Origin: Sphingomonas faeni
GTDB lineage: Bacteria > Pseudomonadota > Alphaproteobacteria > Sphingomonadales > Sphingomonadaceae
Assembly (NCBI RefSeq): GCF_023195535.1
Contig: NZ_JALPNF010000001.1
Span: forward strand, 930,001-994,000
Length of the DNA stretch: 64,000 nt
Reading direction: 5' to 3'
The notes under the pieces are model-generated. The model worked only from the letters and a program-made list of their open reading frames with translations, searched no databases and was not told the DNA's origin. A program made the position numbers and the translations under genes. Positions 15,931 through 24,307 of the stretch are shown piece by piece (within the stretch, counting starts at the first letter, position 1; every line of letters starts with the position of its first letter).

Positions 15931-17028
15931 CATAAAGTCGCCACTTTCCGACATAATCTAAACTCCGTGTTCCGGTCTTAGTCGGGTTGCATTGTCTCGG
16001 CGCGAGCTGCCATCACGTTTTATTCGCCTGTGGTGGGATGTCGGCCTCTCTCTCACATCTTACGACCTTCGCCACCGTTCGAGGCCAAACAGCAAACGCC
16101 CTCGCTATCGTAGCGAATGTCTCACCGGCTTTATGGCGCGAGCGAATGCCAAGACCATCATCTGCACTCAGCATGAAGTGAGCGACGCCTTCACCGGTGT
16201 GCTATTGTCCTTCTTGCGTGCGACATTTTCCGCGCGGGTCACCCATAGTCGATTCTCTGGCGTGCTGGCGGTTCTAACCCCGCTCTTATCGGCTGCGTCG
16301 ACGCCTGCCGGGCGCGGGCCATGGAATGCCTCGCACACGAGCGTGTGGCTTACCGTCTCGCGCTGAGCTTGAAATCACAGATCGATCCGCGAAGAGCCGT
16401 CGCGATGCCCTCTGGACACCAATGCTCGGGCGGCGGCGATGCGGCCGACCGACGAAGCTTCATAATGATTTTCGGCTCTAGGTATAACGCGCCACTCTTC
16501 GCGGGCGATCGCAGCCATGACAGGAAACACCTTACACTTGGTCGAACAGCTGCGGGATGATCCCGACCAAGCTCGTCCGGGAGCGTCCCTTCGATGACAA
16601 GCCGATCTTTTCGGAGGATCAGGTGTGGATATCGCACTATCGGACGCGTGCTGCGTGCCGCCACCGCGCTCGCCGCGGGCGCAGGCGGCGGGCGGTGATC
16701 CACGCGTCCGTCGCGCTCGGCGTGGTCAAGGCCCTGGTCCGGACGCCCGAGCTCGCAAAATACCGCACGCTGCCAGACCGGCAAAAGGCGGGCTCCGGGC
16801 GATCGAAATCGTCCTGATCGTCTCACCGACGATACGGGTTCGATGACGCTGCGGTGCGCGGCGGTCACGCGCGCGCCGGCCGCGGCGGCGCGCATTTCGG
16901 CGCCATTCCGCCTCTGGATCGCATGGACATTCCGCGTGAATACGTATGTGCGACGCTTGGTTTCGCGCCCCAGCGTCCGCACAGCGCAGGACACGAACAT
17001 GGCCGGCACCAGATCGCCCATGCGACGA
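15931..17028. other. 1.1-kb stretch after tRNA-Arg with no recognisable gene
   Basis: Several short open frames exist on both strands (for example 15992-16366 + and 16557-16817 +), but none shows a family motif, a good ribosome-binding site or a convincing protein character. The first 150 bases look less GC-rich than the surroundings. I see no direct repeat of the tRNA 3' end here. It could be decayed foreign DNA beside a tRNA, or a leader of the amylase gene. I could not support any feature in it. Confidence 0.4.
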
Positions 17029-17042
17029 CGGAGGGGAAGTGC

Positions 17043-18935
17043 ATGTCGAGGCTCGCCACGAAATCCACGATGATCTTGGCGATGGCGTTCGCCGCGCCAC
17101 AGGCGGTTGCCAGCCCCCCGCCCGCCAATTCCCCGCCCGCCAATTCCCCGCCCGCCAACTCCGCGCCCGCCAATCTCCCAAAGACGACCGACTACCGCGC
17201 GCGTCTGCCGCAGGACGAGGTCATTTATTTCCTGCTTCCCGATCGCTTCGAGAACGGCGATCCTGCCAACGACCGCGGCGGGCTGAAGGGTGGCCCGACG
17301 GTTACCGGCTTCGATCCCACCGCAAAGGGCTATTTCCACGGTGGCGATCTCAAAGGCCTGACCCGGCGGCTGGACTATATCCAGAGCCTGGGTGCGACCG
17401 CGATCTGGGTCGGCCCGGTCTTCAAGAACAAGCCCGTTCAGGGCGGTCCGGGCCATCAATCGGCCGGCTATCACGGCTATTGGATCACCGACTTCACGCA
17501 GATCGATCCGCATCTCGGCACCAACGCCGATTTCGCGGCGCTGGTCGCGGCGGCGCATGGCCGGGGGATGAAGGTCTATATGGACATCATCGTCAACCAT
17601 ACGGCCGATGTGATCCAGTACCGCGAATGTGTCGGCGCGCGCGAATGTCCCTATCGCAGCCGGGCCGATTATCCGTACCAGCGCCGGCTCGGCCCGAACG
17701 GCGCACCGATCAATCCCGGTTTTGCCGGAGACGACGTCCGCACTGCCGACAACTTCGCCAGGCTCACCCGCAACGACTATGCGTACACCCCGTTCGTGCC
17801 CGCCGGCGAGCGCGACGTGAAGACCCCCGCATGGCTCAACGACATGCGCTATTATCATAATCGCGGCGACACGACCTATCGCAACGAGAGTTCGACGATG
17901 GGCGATTTCGTCGGTCTCGACGATCTGATGACCGAGAACCCGCGCGTCGTGTCCGGAATGATCGACATCTTCGGCGACTGGATCGATCGCTACGGCATCG
18001 ACGGCTTCCGCATCGACACGGCGCGCCATGTGAACCCCGAATTCTGGGCCGCGTTCGTTCCCGCGATGCAGGCTCGCGCCGCCGCGAAGAACATTCCCAA
18101 TTTCCACATCTTCGGCGAAGTTTCCGATCACGAGGTGCGTCCGGCGGTGCTGGCGCAACACACGATCGTCGACAAGCTGCCTGCGGTGCTCGACTTCTCG
18201 TTCCGGCAGGCGATCGTCGAGACGGTTGCGGGCACCCGCGGCACCGATGCGTTCGAGGCGCTGTTCGACGGCGACGCGTTGTATGCCCGTGGCTTCGACA
18301 CCGCGGTGACGCTGCCGACCTTCACCGGCAATCACGATGACGGTCGGTTCGCGACGTTCGTGCGCAAGGCCTTTCCGAACGCAGGCGACGACGAAGTGCT
18401 CTCGCGGGTCATGCTGTCCAACGCAATGCTGTTGACGCTGCGCGGGGTGCCGACGATCTATTCGGGCGACGAACAAGGCTTCGTCAGCGACGGCAACGAC
18501 CAGGATGCCCGCGAGGACATGTTCGCCAGCAAGGTCGCCGTGTACAACGACAACCGTTTGCTCGGTACCGACAGCACCACCGCCACGGCCCATTTCGGCC
18601 AGGACAATCCGCTGTTTCGCCAGACCGCTGCGCTGGCCCGGTTGCGCACCGTCACGCCGGCCCTCACCCGCGGGAAACAGGTGTTGCGGGCACGCGAAGA
18701 AGCACCGGGCCTGCTCGCGATTTCGCGGTTCGATCCCGGTACCCAGGCAGAGGTCCTGCTGGCCTTCAACACCTCGACGACCGCGATTACCAGGACCGTG
18801 GAAATCGGCGTCGGTGCGACGGCCGCCCGGACGCTCGCCGGCAAGGGCTGCGGCACGGTCGTGGCTCCCGGCAGCTTTTCCGTCACGCTCCCCCCGCTCG
18901 GCTATGCGGTCTGCGCGTTGGCCACGTCGCGCTGA
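17043..18935 (+). CDS. Secreted alpha-amylase, glycoside hydrolase family 13
   Basis: 630 residues from ATG 17043, which has a strong Shine-Dalgarno (ggaggggaag) just upstream; the frame extends further up without a better start. There is a signal peptide (residues 1-24, ending AVAS), then a short Pro/Ala/Asn linker made of the repeat PPANS. The four GH13 regions are seen: DIIVNHTAD, GFRIDTARHV (nucleophile Asp), FHIFGEVSD (acid Glu) and TFTGNHDDGR. A C-terminal beta domain follows. It should hydrolyse starch or maltodextrins outside the inner membrane. A TonB receptor of the carbohydrate type lies 5 kb downstream, so it may feed that system. Confidence 0.92.
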   Translation: MSRLATKSTMILAMAFAAPQAVASPPPANSPPANSPPANSAPANLPKTTDYRARLPQDEVIYFLLPDRFENGDPANDRGGLKGGPTVTGFDPTAKGYFHGGDLKGLTRRLDYIQSLGATAIWVGPVFKNKPVQGGPGHQSAGYHGYWITDFTQIDPHLGTNADFAALVAAAHGRGMKVYMDIIVNHTADVIQYRECVGARECPYRSRADYPYQRRLGPNGAPINPGFAGDDVRTADNFARLTRNDYAYTPFVPAGERDVKTPAWLNDMRYYHNRGDTTYRNESSTMGDFVGLDDLMTENPRVVSGMIDIFGDWIDRYGIDGFRIDTARHVNPEFWAAFVPAMQARAAAKNIPNFHIFGEVSDHEVRPAVLAQHTIVDKLPAVLDFSFRQAIVETVAGTRGTDAFEALFDGDALYARGFDTAVTLPTFTGNHDDGRFATFVRKAFPNAGDDEVLSRVMLSNAMLLTLRGVPTIYSGDEQGFVSDGNDQDAREDMFASKVAVYNDNRLLGTDSTTATAHFGQDNPLFRQTAALARLRTVTPALTRGKQVLRAREEAPGLLAISRFDPGTQAEVLLAFNTSTTAITRTVEIGVGATAARTLAGKGCGTVVAPGSFSVTLPPLGYAVCALATSR

Positions 18936-19107
18936 CAGAACGGATATGCCCGCGGCGATGGCGGCGGCAACGGTCGCGTCCGATTGAGGGAGATCAACTT
19001 CGTACGAGATCCCGGAGATCGGCATTCGACCGGTGTTGTAGCGTAGGATCGAACCGTTCATGCGGCGGGCGCCTGTACGCGGCGATACGGATGCTACGGA
19101 GACCATC

Positions 19108-20151
19108 ATGAGAATAGCGATCGTTGGTGCCGGCATTGCCGGTCTGTCCTGCGCGGTGCGCCTGCAGGATGCCGGCCACGACGTCACGCTGTTCGACAAG
19201 GGCCGCGGCGCAGGTGGCCGGATGTCGACACGCCGGGTGGAGACATCCGCTGGCGACGCTGCATTCGATCATGGCGCGCAGTATCTGACGGCACGCGATC
19301 CGGCCTTCGTCGAGGCTATCGACGAATGGAGGGTGGCCGGCGTGGTCGCGCGCTGGCCGGCGGCTGGAGACGACGCCTGGGTCGGCACGCCAGGCATGAA
19401 CGCGATCGTCAAGCATCTCGCTGACCACGCTGACGTTCATTGGCAGCACAGGGTCACCGCGATCCGCAGCGACGATTCAGGGTGGCATGTCGACCTGTCC
19501 GTTGACGATGCGCCCCAGACCGGCGGCTCATCCAAGACCGGCACCGCCTCGACTGACGTGTCGACAACCACCCCCGTCACGACCGCGTCGTTCGACGCCG
19601 TCGTCATCGCCGTTCCCGCCGAACAGGCGGCGCCCTTGTTGGCCGATCATGATCCGGCAATGGCGGCCCAGGCGGAGGCCTGTCATTCCTCGCCGAACTG
19701 GACCGCGATGCTCGGCTTTGCCGAACGCCTGGCGATACCCGACGACGTCATCAGGCATGCCGGTATCATCGGCTGGGCAGCACGCAACACCGCCAAGCCG
19801 GGTCGCAGCGGTCCCGAGGCGTGGGTGGTCCAGGCCACGCCGGAGTGGTCGACGACCCATCTGGAAGACACCGCCGACAGCGTCGTCGATCGGCTGCTCG
19901 CGGCGTTGGCGGATTACGTCGAAGGCCCGATGCCGGAACCGATCGTCCGAACGGGCCATCGCTGGCGCTACGCGCGTGCGACCCCTGCAGCCAGTGCTAC
20001 CCCTGCCGCCGGTACCAGCGCTGACGACCATGGTGCGTTATGGAACGCCGAAGCCAGGCTTGGCGTGGCGGGCGATTGGCTGCTTGCGCCGCGGATCGAA
20101 AGCGCGTGGCTGTCCGGCCGCATGCTCGCCGACCGAATCCTGGCAGGCTAG
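19108..20151 (+). CDS. FAD-dependent amine-oxidase/renalase-like oxidoreductase
   Basis: 347 residues. ATG 19108 has ggag seven bases upstream; longer starts lack one. The N-terminal FAD-binding loop is MRIAIVGAGIAGLSCAVRLQ, then VTLFDKGRGAGGRMSTRR, typical of renalase-like flavoproteins. FDHGAQYLTARDPAF and the late GDWLLAPRIESAWLSGRMLAD also match that family. Substrate unknown. An insert rich in Thr and Ser (about residues 136-155) breaks the middle. It is convergent with the retinal-forming dioxygenase gene; a role in retinal or carotenoid chemistry is possible but not shown. Confidence 0.85.
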   Translation: MRIAIVGAGIAGLSCAVRLQDAGHDVTLFDKGRGAGGRMSTRRVETSAGDAAFDHGAQYLTARDPAFVEAIDEWRVAGVVARWPAAGDDAWVGTPGMNAIVKHLADHADVHWQHRVTAIRSDDSGWHVDLSVDDAPQTGGSSKTGTASTDVSTTTPVTTASFDAVVIAVPAEQAAPLLADHDPAMAAQAEACHSSPNWTAMLGFAERLAIPDDVIRHAGIIGWAARNTAKPGRSGPEAWVVQATPEWSTTHLEDTADSVVDRLLAALADYVEGPMPEPIVRTGHRWRYARATPAASATPAAGTSADDHGALWNAEARLGVAGDWLLAPRIESAWLSGRMLADRILAG

Positions 20152-20173
20152 ATCGGCGAGCTAGGTCGCCAGG

Positions 20174-21115
20174 CTAGGTCACCTGCGGCGATACCGGTGG
20201 CCGGTCGACCCGCTGTTCTAGCCGCCTTTCCAACCACCGCGACAGCAGCAAGTGCGGCAAGGCGACGGCCGCAAGCAACTGGAATGCCTGCGCCGTGGTA
20301 TCGGCAGGTAATCCGTCGGTTTGCGATGCGAATATCAGCCACCCGCCGATCGCGAGTGCGGACATGACCGCCCCCGTCGCCAGCCACCGCGTCCTTGGCA
20401 TATCAGCCAGCAGCACGCGGGCGGCGGTAAGATGGCGTGGCGAGTGCAGGAACACGAAGAAGAGCGCGAAGCTCATGACCGGGGGCACGACGATCAGGAC
20501 CATGATCGCGGACGCCGTCGCTGCCGCCCACTCGCGTGCACCCTCGCGCCAGGCCGCTCCGATTCCGACGATGGTCACCAGCAAGGCGACGGGCGCGACC
20601 GCGATCATCGCGCGCGCGATCAATTCACCGCTCGGACTGCCCGCCATACTGACGAAAAGCTGTGCGACGGTGACGGGATGGCCGATCGCGGGCGCCGCGA
20701 GGATCGCGGTGCCGGCCGCTATCTTGAGCAATGGCTCGTCGAGCATCGTCCAGTCCTCGCCGAAATGGATGGCCGCGACCGCCAGGAACAGGACCAGCGC
20801 GGCTATCGGTACGATCAGCCACAGGACGGCCATCGCGGACGCGACCCCGATATAGGCCAGTATCGCGAGCCCCAGCCCGCTTCCGCGAAGACGGGTCGAA
20901 CGGGTGAGCAGCGCGATGTCGTAGGCGCCGTGGGGCATGCCACCGGCGAGAAATACCACGGTCGCAACCATCGTTGCGACAGGCCCGTCGAGCGGTAGGC
21001 CCGCGGCGAACGCGGTGACCAGATACGCGCCGGCGATCCAGAATGCGGCAGGCACGGCATCGCCGCGCCCGATATGGACGCGGCGAGGGTGTAGGCTCGT
21101 GGCAGCGATCGTCAT
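20174..21115 (-). CDS. blh: Brp/Blh-family beta-carotene 15,15'-dioxygenase
   Basis: 313 residues from ATG 21115; ATG 21160 would overlap the rhodopsin gene. About eight membrane helices. The family's iron-ligand histidines are seen in FLAGGMPHGAYDIALL, AIHFGEDW and FLHSPRHLTAAR, and a fourth may be the late ALPHLLLSRW. Blh cleaves beta-carotene into two retinals. It lies 19 bases after the rhodopsin gene on the same strand, the usual arrangement for supplying the chromophore. The helix count is by eye. Confidence 0.9.
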   Translation of the reverse strand: MTIAATSLHPRRVHIGRGDAVPAAFWIAGAYLVTAFAAGLPLDGPVATMVATVVFLAGGMPHGAYDIALLTRSTRLRGSGLGLAILAYIGVASAMAVLWLIVPIAALVLFLAVAAIHFGEDWTMLDEPLLKIAAGTAILAAPAIGHPVTVAQLFVSMAGSPSGELIARAMIAVAPVALLVTIVGIGAAWREGAREWAAATASAIMVLIVVPPVMSFALFFVFLHSPRHLTAARVLLADMPRTRWLATGAVMSALAIGGWLIFASQTDGLPADTTAQAFQLLAAVALPHLLLSRWLERRLEQRVDRPPVSPQVT

Positions 21116-21134
21116 GCGTCGCGCTTCGTGGCGA

Positions 21135-21902
21135 TCACTCGGCGTAGGCCACCGGGCCATGCGCTTCGACCTGCGACTTGCGTACCGAGATCATGTAGAT
21201 CAGGACGCCAACGCCGGCCTTCGCGACGATGTCTGCGATGGTGTAGCCAAGCTGAATCACGGTCGTTGCGGAAGCACCCGTCAATCCGGCGAAGGGCGCC
21301 ATGTAGACGATCGGATAAAAACCCCAGGACGCGAAGGTCAACAGGCGTGCGCGACGGATCAGGCCGCGTGCCGCGACCGGCTGTTGCTCGATCGAGTCGC
21401 CCAGCCCGCGGAACAGTTCCCAGACGATGTAGACGAAGGGGATCGACGACAGCGTACCCCAAAGGGCGCGGGTCGGAATATCGGTCGAGATCTCGCCGGG
21501 ATACCCGAGAACGATCATGAGTGCGGCGGCGGAACCGAGGCGAACCGCCTTCGACGACGTCTGTTCAGGGGACAGGCGCATCACGAGGACGAGTTCGATC
21601 AGCAGCAACGGCACGGTCAGCAGCCAGTCGACGTAGCGATAGGCGTCGTTGAACGCGATACCCGTGGTTGCGATCAGGCCGTCTTTGAACGAATAGGCCT
21701 CGTTCCAACTCTCGAAGATGCGCAGATAATGATAGGCCGCGATCGCGGTCACCAACCCGGAGATCGTGAGCGCGGTGCGATACGCCGGCGCGACCTGCGA
21801 CCGACTGAGCCAGAGAAAGGCGGTTGCCGCGGCCATCGTCGCAAAGGTGAACGAGAACGCATTGTAGACCAGCGAGAACTGGAACGGGGTTATGATATCC
21901 AT
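21135..21902 (-). CDS. Proteorhodopsin/xanthorhodopsin-type light-driven proton pump
   Basis: 255 residues from ATG 21902, which has ggag six bases upstream; ATG 21914 is the alternative. Seven helices. Helix C reads RYVDWLLTVPLLLIE, giving the DTE proton-pump triad D92-T96-E103, with Leu at position 100 (the proteorhodopsin 105 site, green-light type). His58 (AYHYLR) matches the H75 that pairs with the acceptor Asp. Helix G has TIADIVAKAG with D224 and the retinal Schiff-base Lys228. Helix E has Gly194 in SWGFYPIVY, where xanthorhodopsin-like pumps have a small residue beside the ring. It is the first gene of a unit with blh, downstream of a blue-light regulator gene. Confidence 0.95.
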   Translation of the reverse strand: MDIITPFQFSLVYNAFSFTFATMAAATAFLWLSRSQVAPAYRTALTISGLVTAIAAYHYLRIFESWNEAYSFKDGLIATTGIAFNDAYRYVDWLLTVPLLLIELVLVMRLSPEQTSSKAVRLGSAAALMIVLGYPGEISTDIPTRALWGTLSSIPFVYIVWELFRGLGDSIEQQPVAARGLIRRARLLTFASWGFYPIVYMAPFAGLTGASATTVIQLGYTIADIVAKAGVGVLIYMISVRKSQVEAHGPVAYAE

Positions 21903-21914
21903 CGGGATCTCCAT

Positions 21915-22212
21915 CGCCTTGCTGCGCCGGGCTTGCTACGGTGGCATGCCGGGCTAGTTGCGGGCGACGCGAGCCGATGATCGCACCGGCTCGGGGTCAC
22001 CCGAGGATGGCGCCACAGCGACCTTGAAGGGTATCGGAGGGAGTTCCACCCAGGCCCCGCGACGTTGGCTGATACGCCGCGAAACCTGGCCGCTGTGACG
22101 ACCGGGATCGGAATACGCCTCCGCGAACCGGCCTGCGATACGGAACTTGGTCCATATCGGTCGTTCCATTTGCGGCTCTGGCGGCGCGGCTATGCCGACC
22201 GCGTCGCGCGTC
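21915..22212 (-). promoter_or_regulatory. Rhodopsin upstream region, candidate light-controlled promoter
   Basis: 298 bp between the stop of the LOV-HTH gene and the rhodopsin start. An open frame (21954-22169, minus, 71 codons) crosses it, but it lacks a ribosome-binding site and resembles nothing I know, so I do not call it a gene. I could not pick out a clear -35/-10 pair or a firm operator by eye. Context makes it the likely target region of the neighbouring regulator. Confidence 0.35.
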
Positions 22213-22845
22213 TCAAAGACCCGCTTCGACGGCCAGTCGGATGAGGTCGGCGGTGGTCTTGAGACCGAGCCGCTCCATCAATATGCCCCGGTGCATCTTC
22301 ACGGTCTTTTCGGCGAGCCCAAGCTCTCCTGCGATCTGCTTGTTCAGCAGGCCTTGCGCGACGAGCTTGAGGACCTGCCCCTGGCGCGGCGAGAGCGCCT
22401 TGACCATCTCGGCCGCGCGGATACGCCGCATGCTGGTCGGCGCTGCCGCATTCGTGTCGATCTCGACCTGCGACCCGAGAAAATACAGCAGCCGGTCCTC
22501 CTCGTCGTACAGCGGCGCGACCAGGACGGCATTACGGAACGGTTGGCCGTTGCGCTTGTAGTTGAGGATTTCGACCAGCACGGGCTTGTGCTCGCGGACC
22601 CCGCGCCGGATTTCCTCGGACAGCCACGGTTCGGTCGCCGGTCCGGACAGGAACCGGCAATTGCGCCCGACGACTTCCTCCGCGGGATACCCGGTCAGGT
22701 CGCAGAATGCCTGGTTGCACGCGACGATCGGGTTGTCGGGCAGTCGCGGGTCGCTGATGACCGAGGGGATCGGACTGTCGGTCACCAGCCTCACCAGCCG
22801 CCGATTGGACGGCACCGATACGTCCGCCAAAACCATTCCCCCCAT
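22213..22845 (-). CDS. LOV-HTH blue-light-responsive transcription factor, EL222 type
   Basis: About 210 residues from ATG 22845 (ATG 22836 is nearly as good; the frame runs further up to 23124 without need). The LOV domain (about residues 18-125) has the flavin-binding signature GRNCRFLSG with the adduct-forming Cys63, then [17 protein letters not shown] and [10 protein letters not shown]. The C-terminal LuxR-type HTH has [16 protein letters not shown] and [18 protein letters not shown]. Order, length and many stretches match EL222 of Erythrobacter, in which blue light releases the HTH to dimerise and bind DNA. It is upstream of, and on the same strand as, the rhodopsin gene, which it probably controls. 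Confidence 0.93.
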   Translation of the reverse strand: MGGMVLADVSVPSNRRLVRLVTDSPIPSVISDPRLPDNPIVACNQAFCDLTGYPAEEVVGRNCRFLSGPATEPWLSEEIRRGVREHKPVLVEILNYKRNGQPFRNAVLVAPLYDEEDRLLYFLGSQVEIDTNAAAPTSMRRIRAAEMVKALSPRQGQVLKLVAQGLLNKQIAGELGLAEKTVKMHRGILMERLGLKTTADLIRLAVEAGL

Positions 22846-23117
22846 CCCCTCTTCATCCGTCGCGTGCTCGCCTGCAGCCCTGGCGTCGCCGTCTCCAAGG
22901 CCCCGTGATGACGAGCCCGTGGTGACCAGCACGCGATGACTAGCACGTATTTCCGTCACGCATGCACCGTGATGCGCGCCGCCGGGATGCCACAGCCGAC
23001 GCCGCACCGCACGCGTTACCCATGCGAATTTACGTGAATGTTTCCTCTGAAGCGCGAACCCCTTGCCTGCGCCCCCTCTCTTGGGCAGGGCCTGTCCTTT
23101 TCTAGGAGTGTCAAGCC

Positions 23118-23387
23118 ATGCCAAGCCGTATCACCGTCGACCAGGCGAGCCTTACCGATAACGACATTGCCCATCAGATCGAATTCACCGCGGAAATCGA
23201 CGGCGACGAGCGCGATTTTGCCGTCAAATATGCCGTGCTGCGCGAACTGAGTGGGGATGAGCCTGAGAACGACGCGCTCGAATTGTTCGAACGATTCAGC
23301 GATGAAATCCTCGACGTCTGCGCCGACGTCGCCGACCAGCGCCCCAACGCCAACGTCGTCGTCATCGATGACGACGATCTCGAATAA
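23118..23387 (+). CDS. Small acidic hypothetical protein, weakly DUF1488-like
   Basis: 89 residues with a good ribosome-binding site (aggagtg, 9 bases upstream). Mixed alpha/beta character and strongly acidic: [20 protein letters not shown], then [18 protein letters not shown], ending in a run VIDDDDLE. The plan (strand, F-x-V strand, then a helix ending near the C-terminus) is reminiscent of DUF1488 proteins, but the match is weak. No signal peptide. Divergent from the LOV gene; 80 bases before a GST gene. Function unknown. Confidence 0.7.
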   Translation: MPSRITVDQASLTDNDIAHQIEFTAEIDGDERDFAVKYAVLRELSGDEPENDALELFERFSDEILDVCADVADQRPNANVVVIDDDDLE

Positions 23388-23467
23388 GTAATCCTCATTG
23401 GGTGCGGTAGGCCCCGGGCAGCCGATAGCGATCTTGCGCGTTCAAGCCGTTCAACACGGAGAGAACC

Positions 23468-24052
23468 ATGAAGCTCTATTATTCGCCCGGCGCTTGCAGT
23501 CTCGCAGACCATATCGCACTGCATGAAGCGGGCTTGTCGTTCGAGCGCGAACGGATCGATCTGAAGGCCAAGCGGACCGAGACCGGCGCTGATTTCACAG
23601 CGATAAACCCCAAGGGCTATGTCCCTGCCCTGACGCTCGATACGGGCGAGACGTTGACCGAGAACATCGCCATTCTCGACTGGATCGCGCATCGGAATAC
23701 CACGTTGAAACCGGCGGGTGAACTGGGGCACACGCACCTTCTCGAAGCATTGGCTTTCATTTCGACCGAGATCCACAAGAGCTTCAAGCCTTTCTTCTCG
23801 GATGCCGGCGATGCCGAGAAGGCAAAAGCGGCAGAGACGATCCTGGCGCGCATGACGTACCTGGCTGACATGATGGAGGGCGACTACGTCGTTGGCGCGG
23901 ATGTCAGCGTGGCGGATTTCTACCTGTTCGTCATGCTGCTCTGGGCGCAGAAGAACAAACTTGAAGTCCCTGCAAAGCTTTCCGCATTCCGTGACCGACT
24001 GATGAGCCGTCCTTCCGTCCAGATAGCGATGCAGCACGAAGGGCTGGTCTGA
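23468..24052 (+). CDS. Glutathione S-transferase, beta-class-like
   Basis: 194 residues with Shine-Dalgarno cggagag before ATG. The N-terminal thioredoxin-like domain begins MKLYYSPGACSLADHIAL, the beta-class motif with the Cys-Ser active pair, then NPKGYVPALTLDTGETLTEN (cis-Pro and Glu/Asn glutathione site). The C-terminal helical domain includes YVVGADVSVADFYLFV, the N-capping box. It conjugates or reduces small molecules with glutathione in the cytosol. The substrate is unknown, and the neighbours give no hint. Confidence 0.93.
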   Translation: MKLYYSPGACSLADHIALHEAGLSFERERIDLKAKRTETGADFTAINPKGYVPALTLDTGETLTENIAILDWIAHRNTTLKPAGELGHTHLLEALAFISTEIHKSFKPFFSDAGDAEKAKAAETILARMTYLADMMEGDYVVGADVSVADFYLFVMLLWAQKNKLEVPAKLSAFRDRLMSRPSVQIAMQHEGLV

Positions 24053-24233
24053 TAGTCCTTGCCGACCTAAACGCGACGTCAAGGTGAAGGCGGCGATCGA
24101 TCAGGCCGTATTGCCGCCTTTCGCCGTTTGTCTCGAAGCTGCCGATCCGCTCCACCGTATCTGTCCCTGACGCACACTGCGCTGGCTTGCATAGGCGATC
24201 GGCAAACGTCGGGATGCCGGACAGGATAATTCC

Positions 24234-24265
24234 AAAAAAAAGGCGCCCCGCGAACGGGACGCCCC
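24234..24265 (-). terminator. Rho-independent terminator of the TonB-receptor gene
   Basis: Read on the minus strand: a stem ggcgtcccg / cggggcgcc with loop ttcg, then a run of eight T. It lies 43 bases past the receptor stop. Confidence 0.85.
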
Positions 24266-24307
24266 AGGTGGAGGAGAGGGTTCCGCCATTGGCGGACTCG
24301 AGGGCGC

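Noticed and set aside
16350..19199. 949-codon open frame on the minus strand
   Set aside because: It is antisense to the amylase gene, has no family motif, and its Arg/His/Asp-rich composition is typical of a shadow frame in GC-rich DNA.
21954..22169. 71-codon frame before the rhodopsin gene
   Set aside because: No ribosome-binding site, no family character; it lies in the likely control region.
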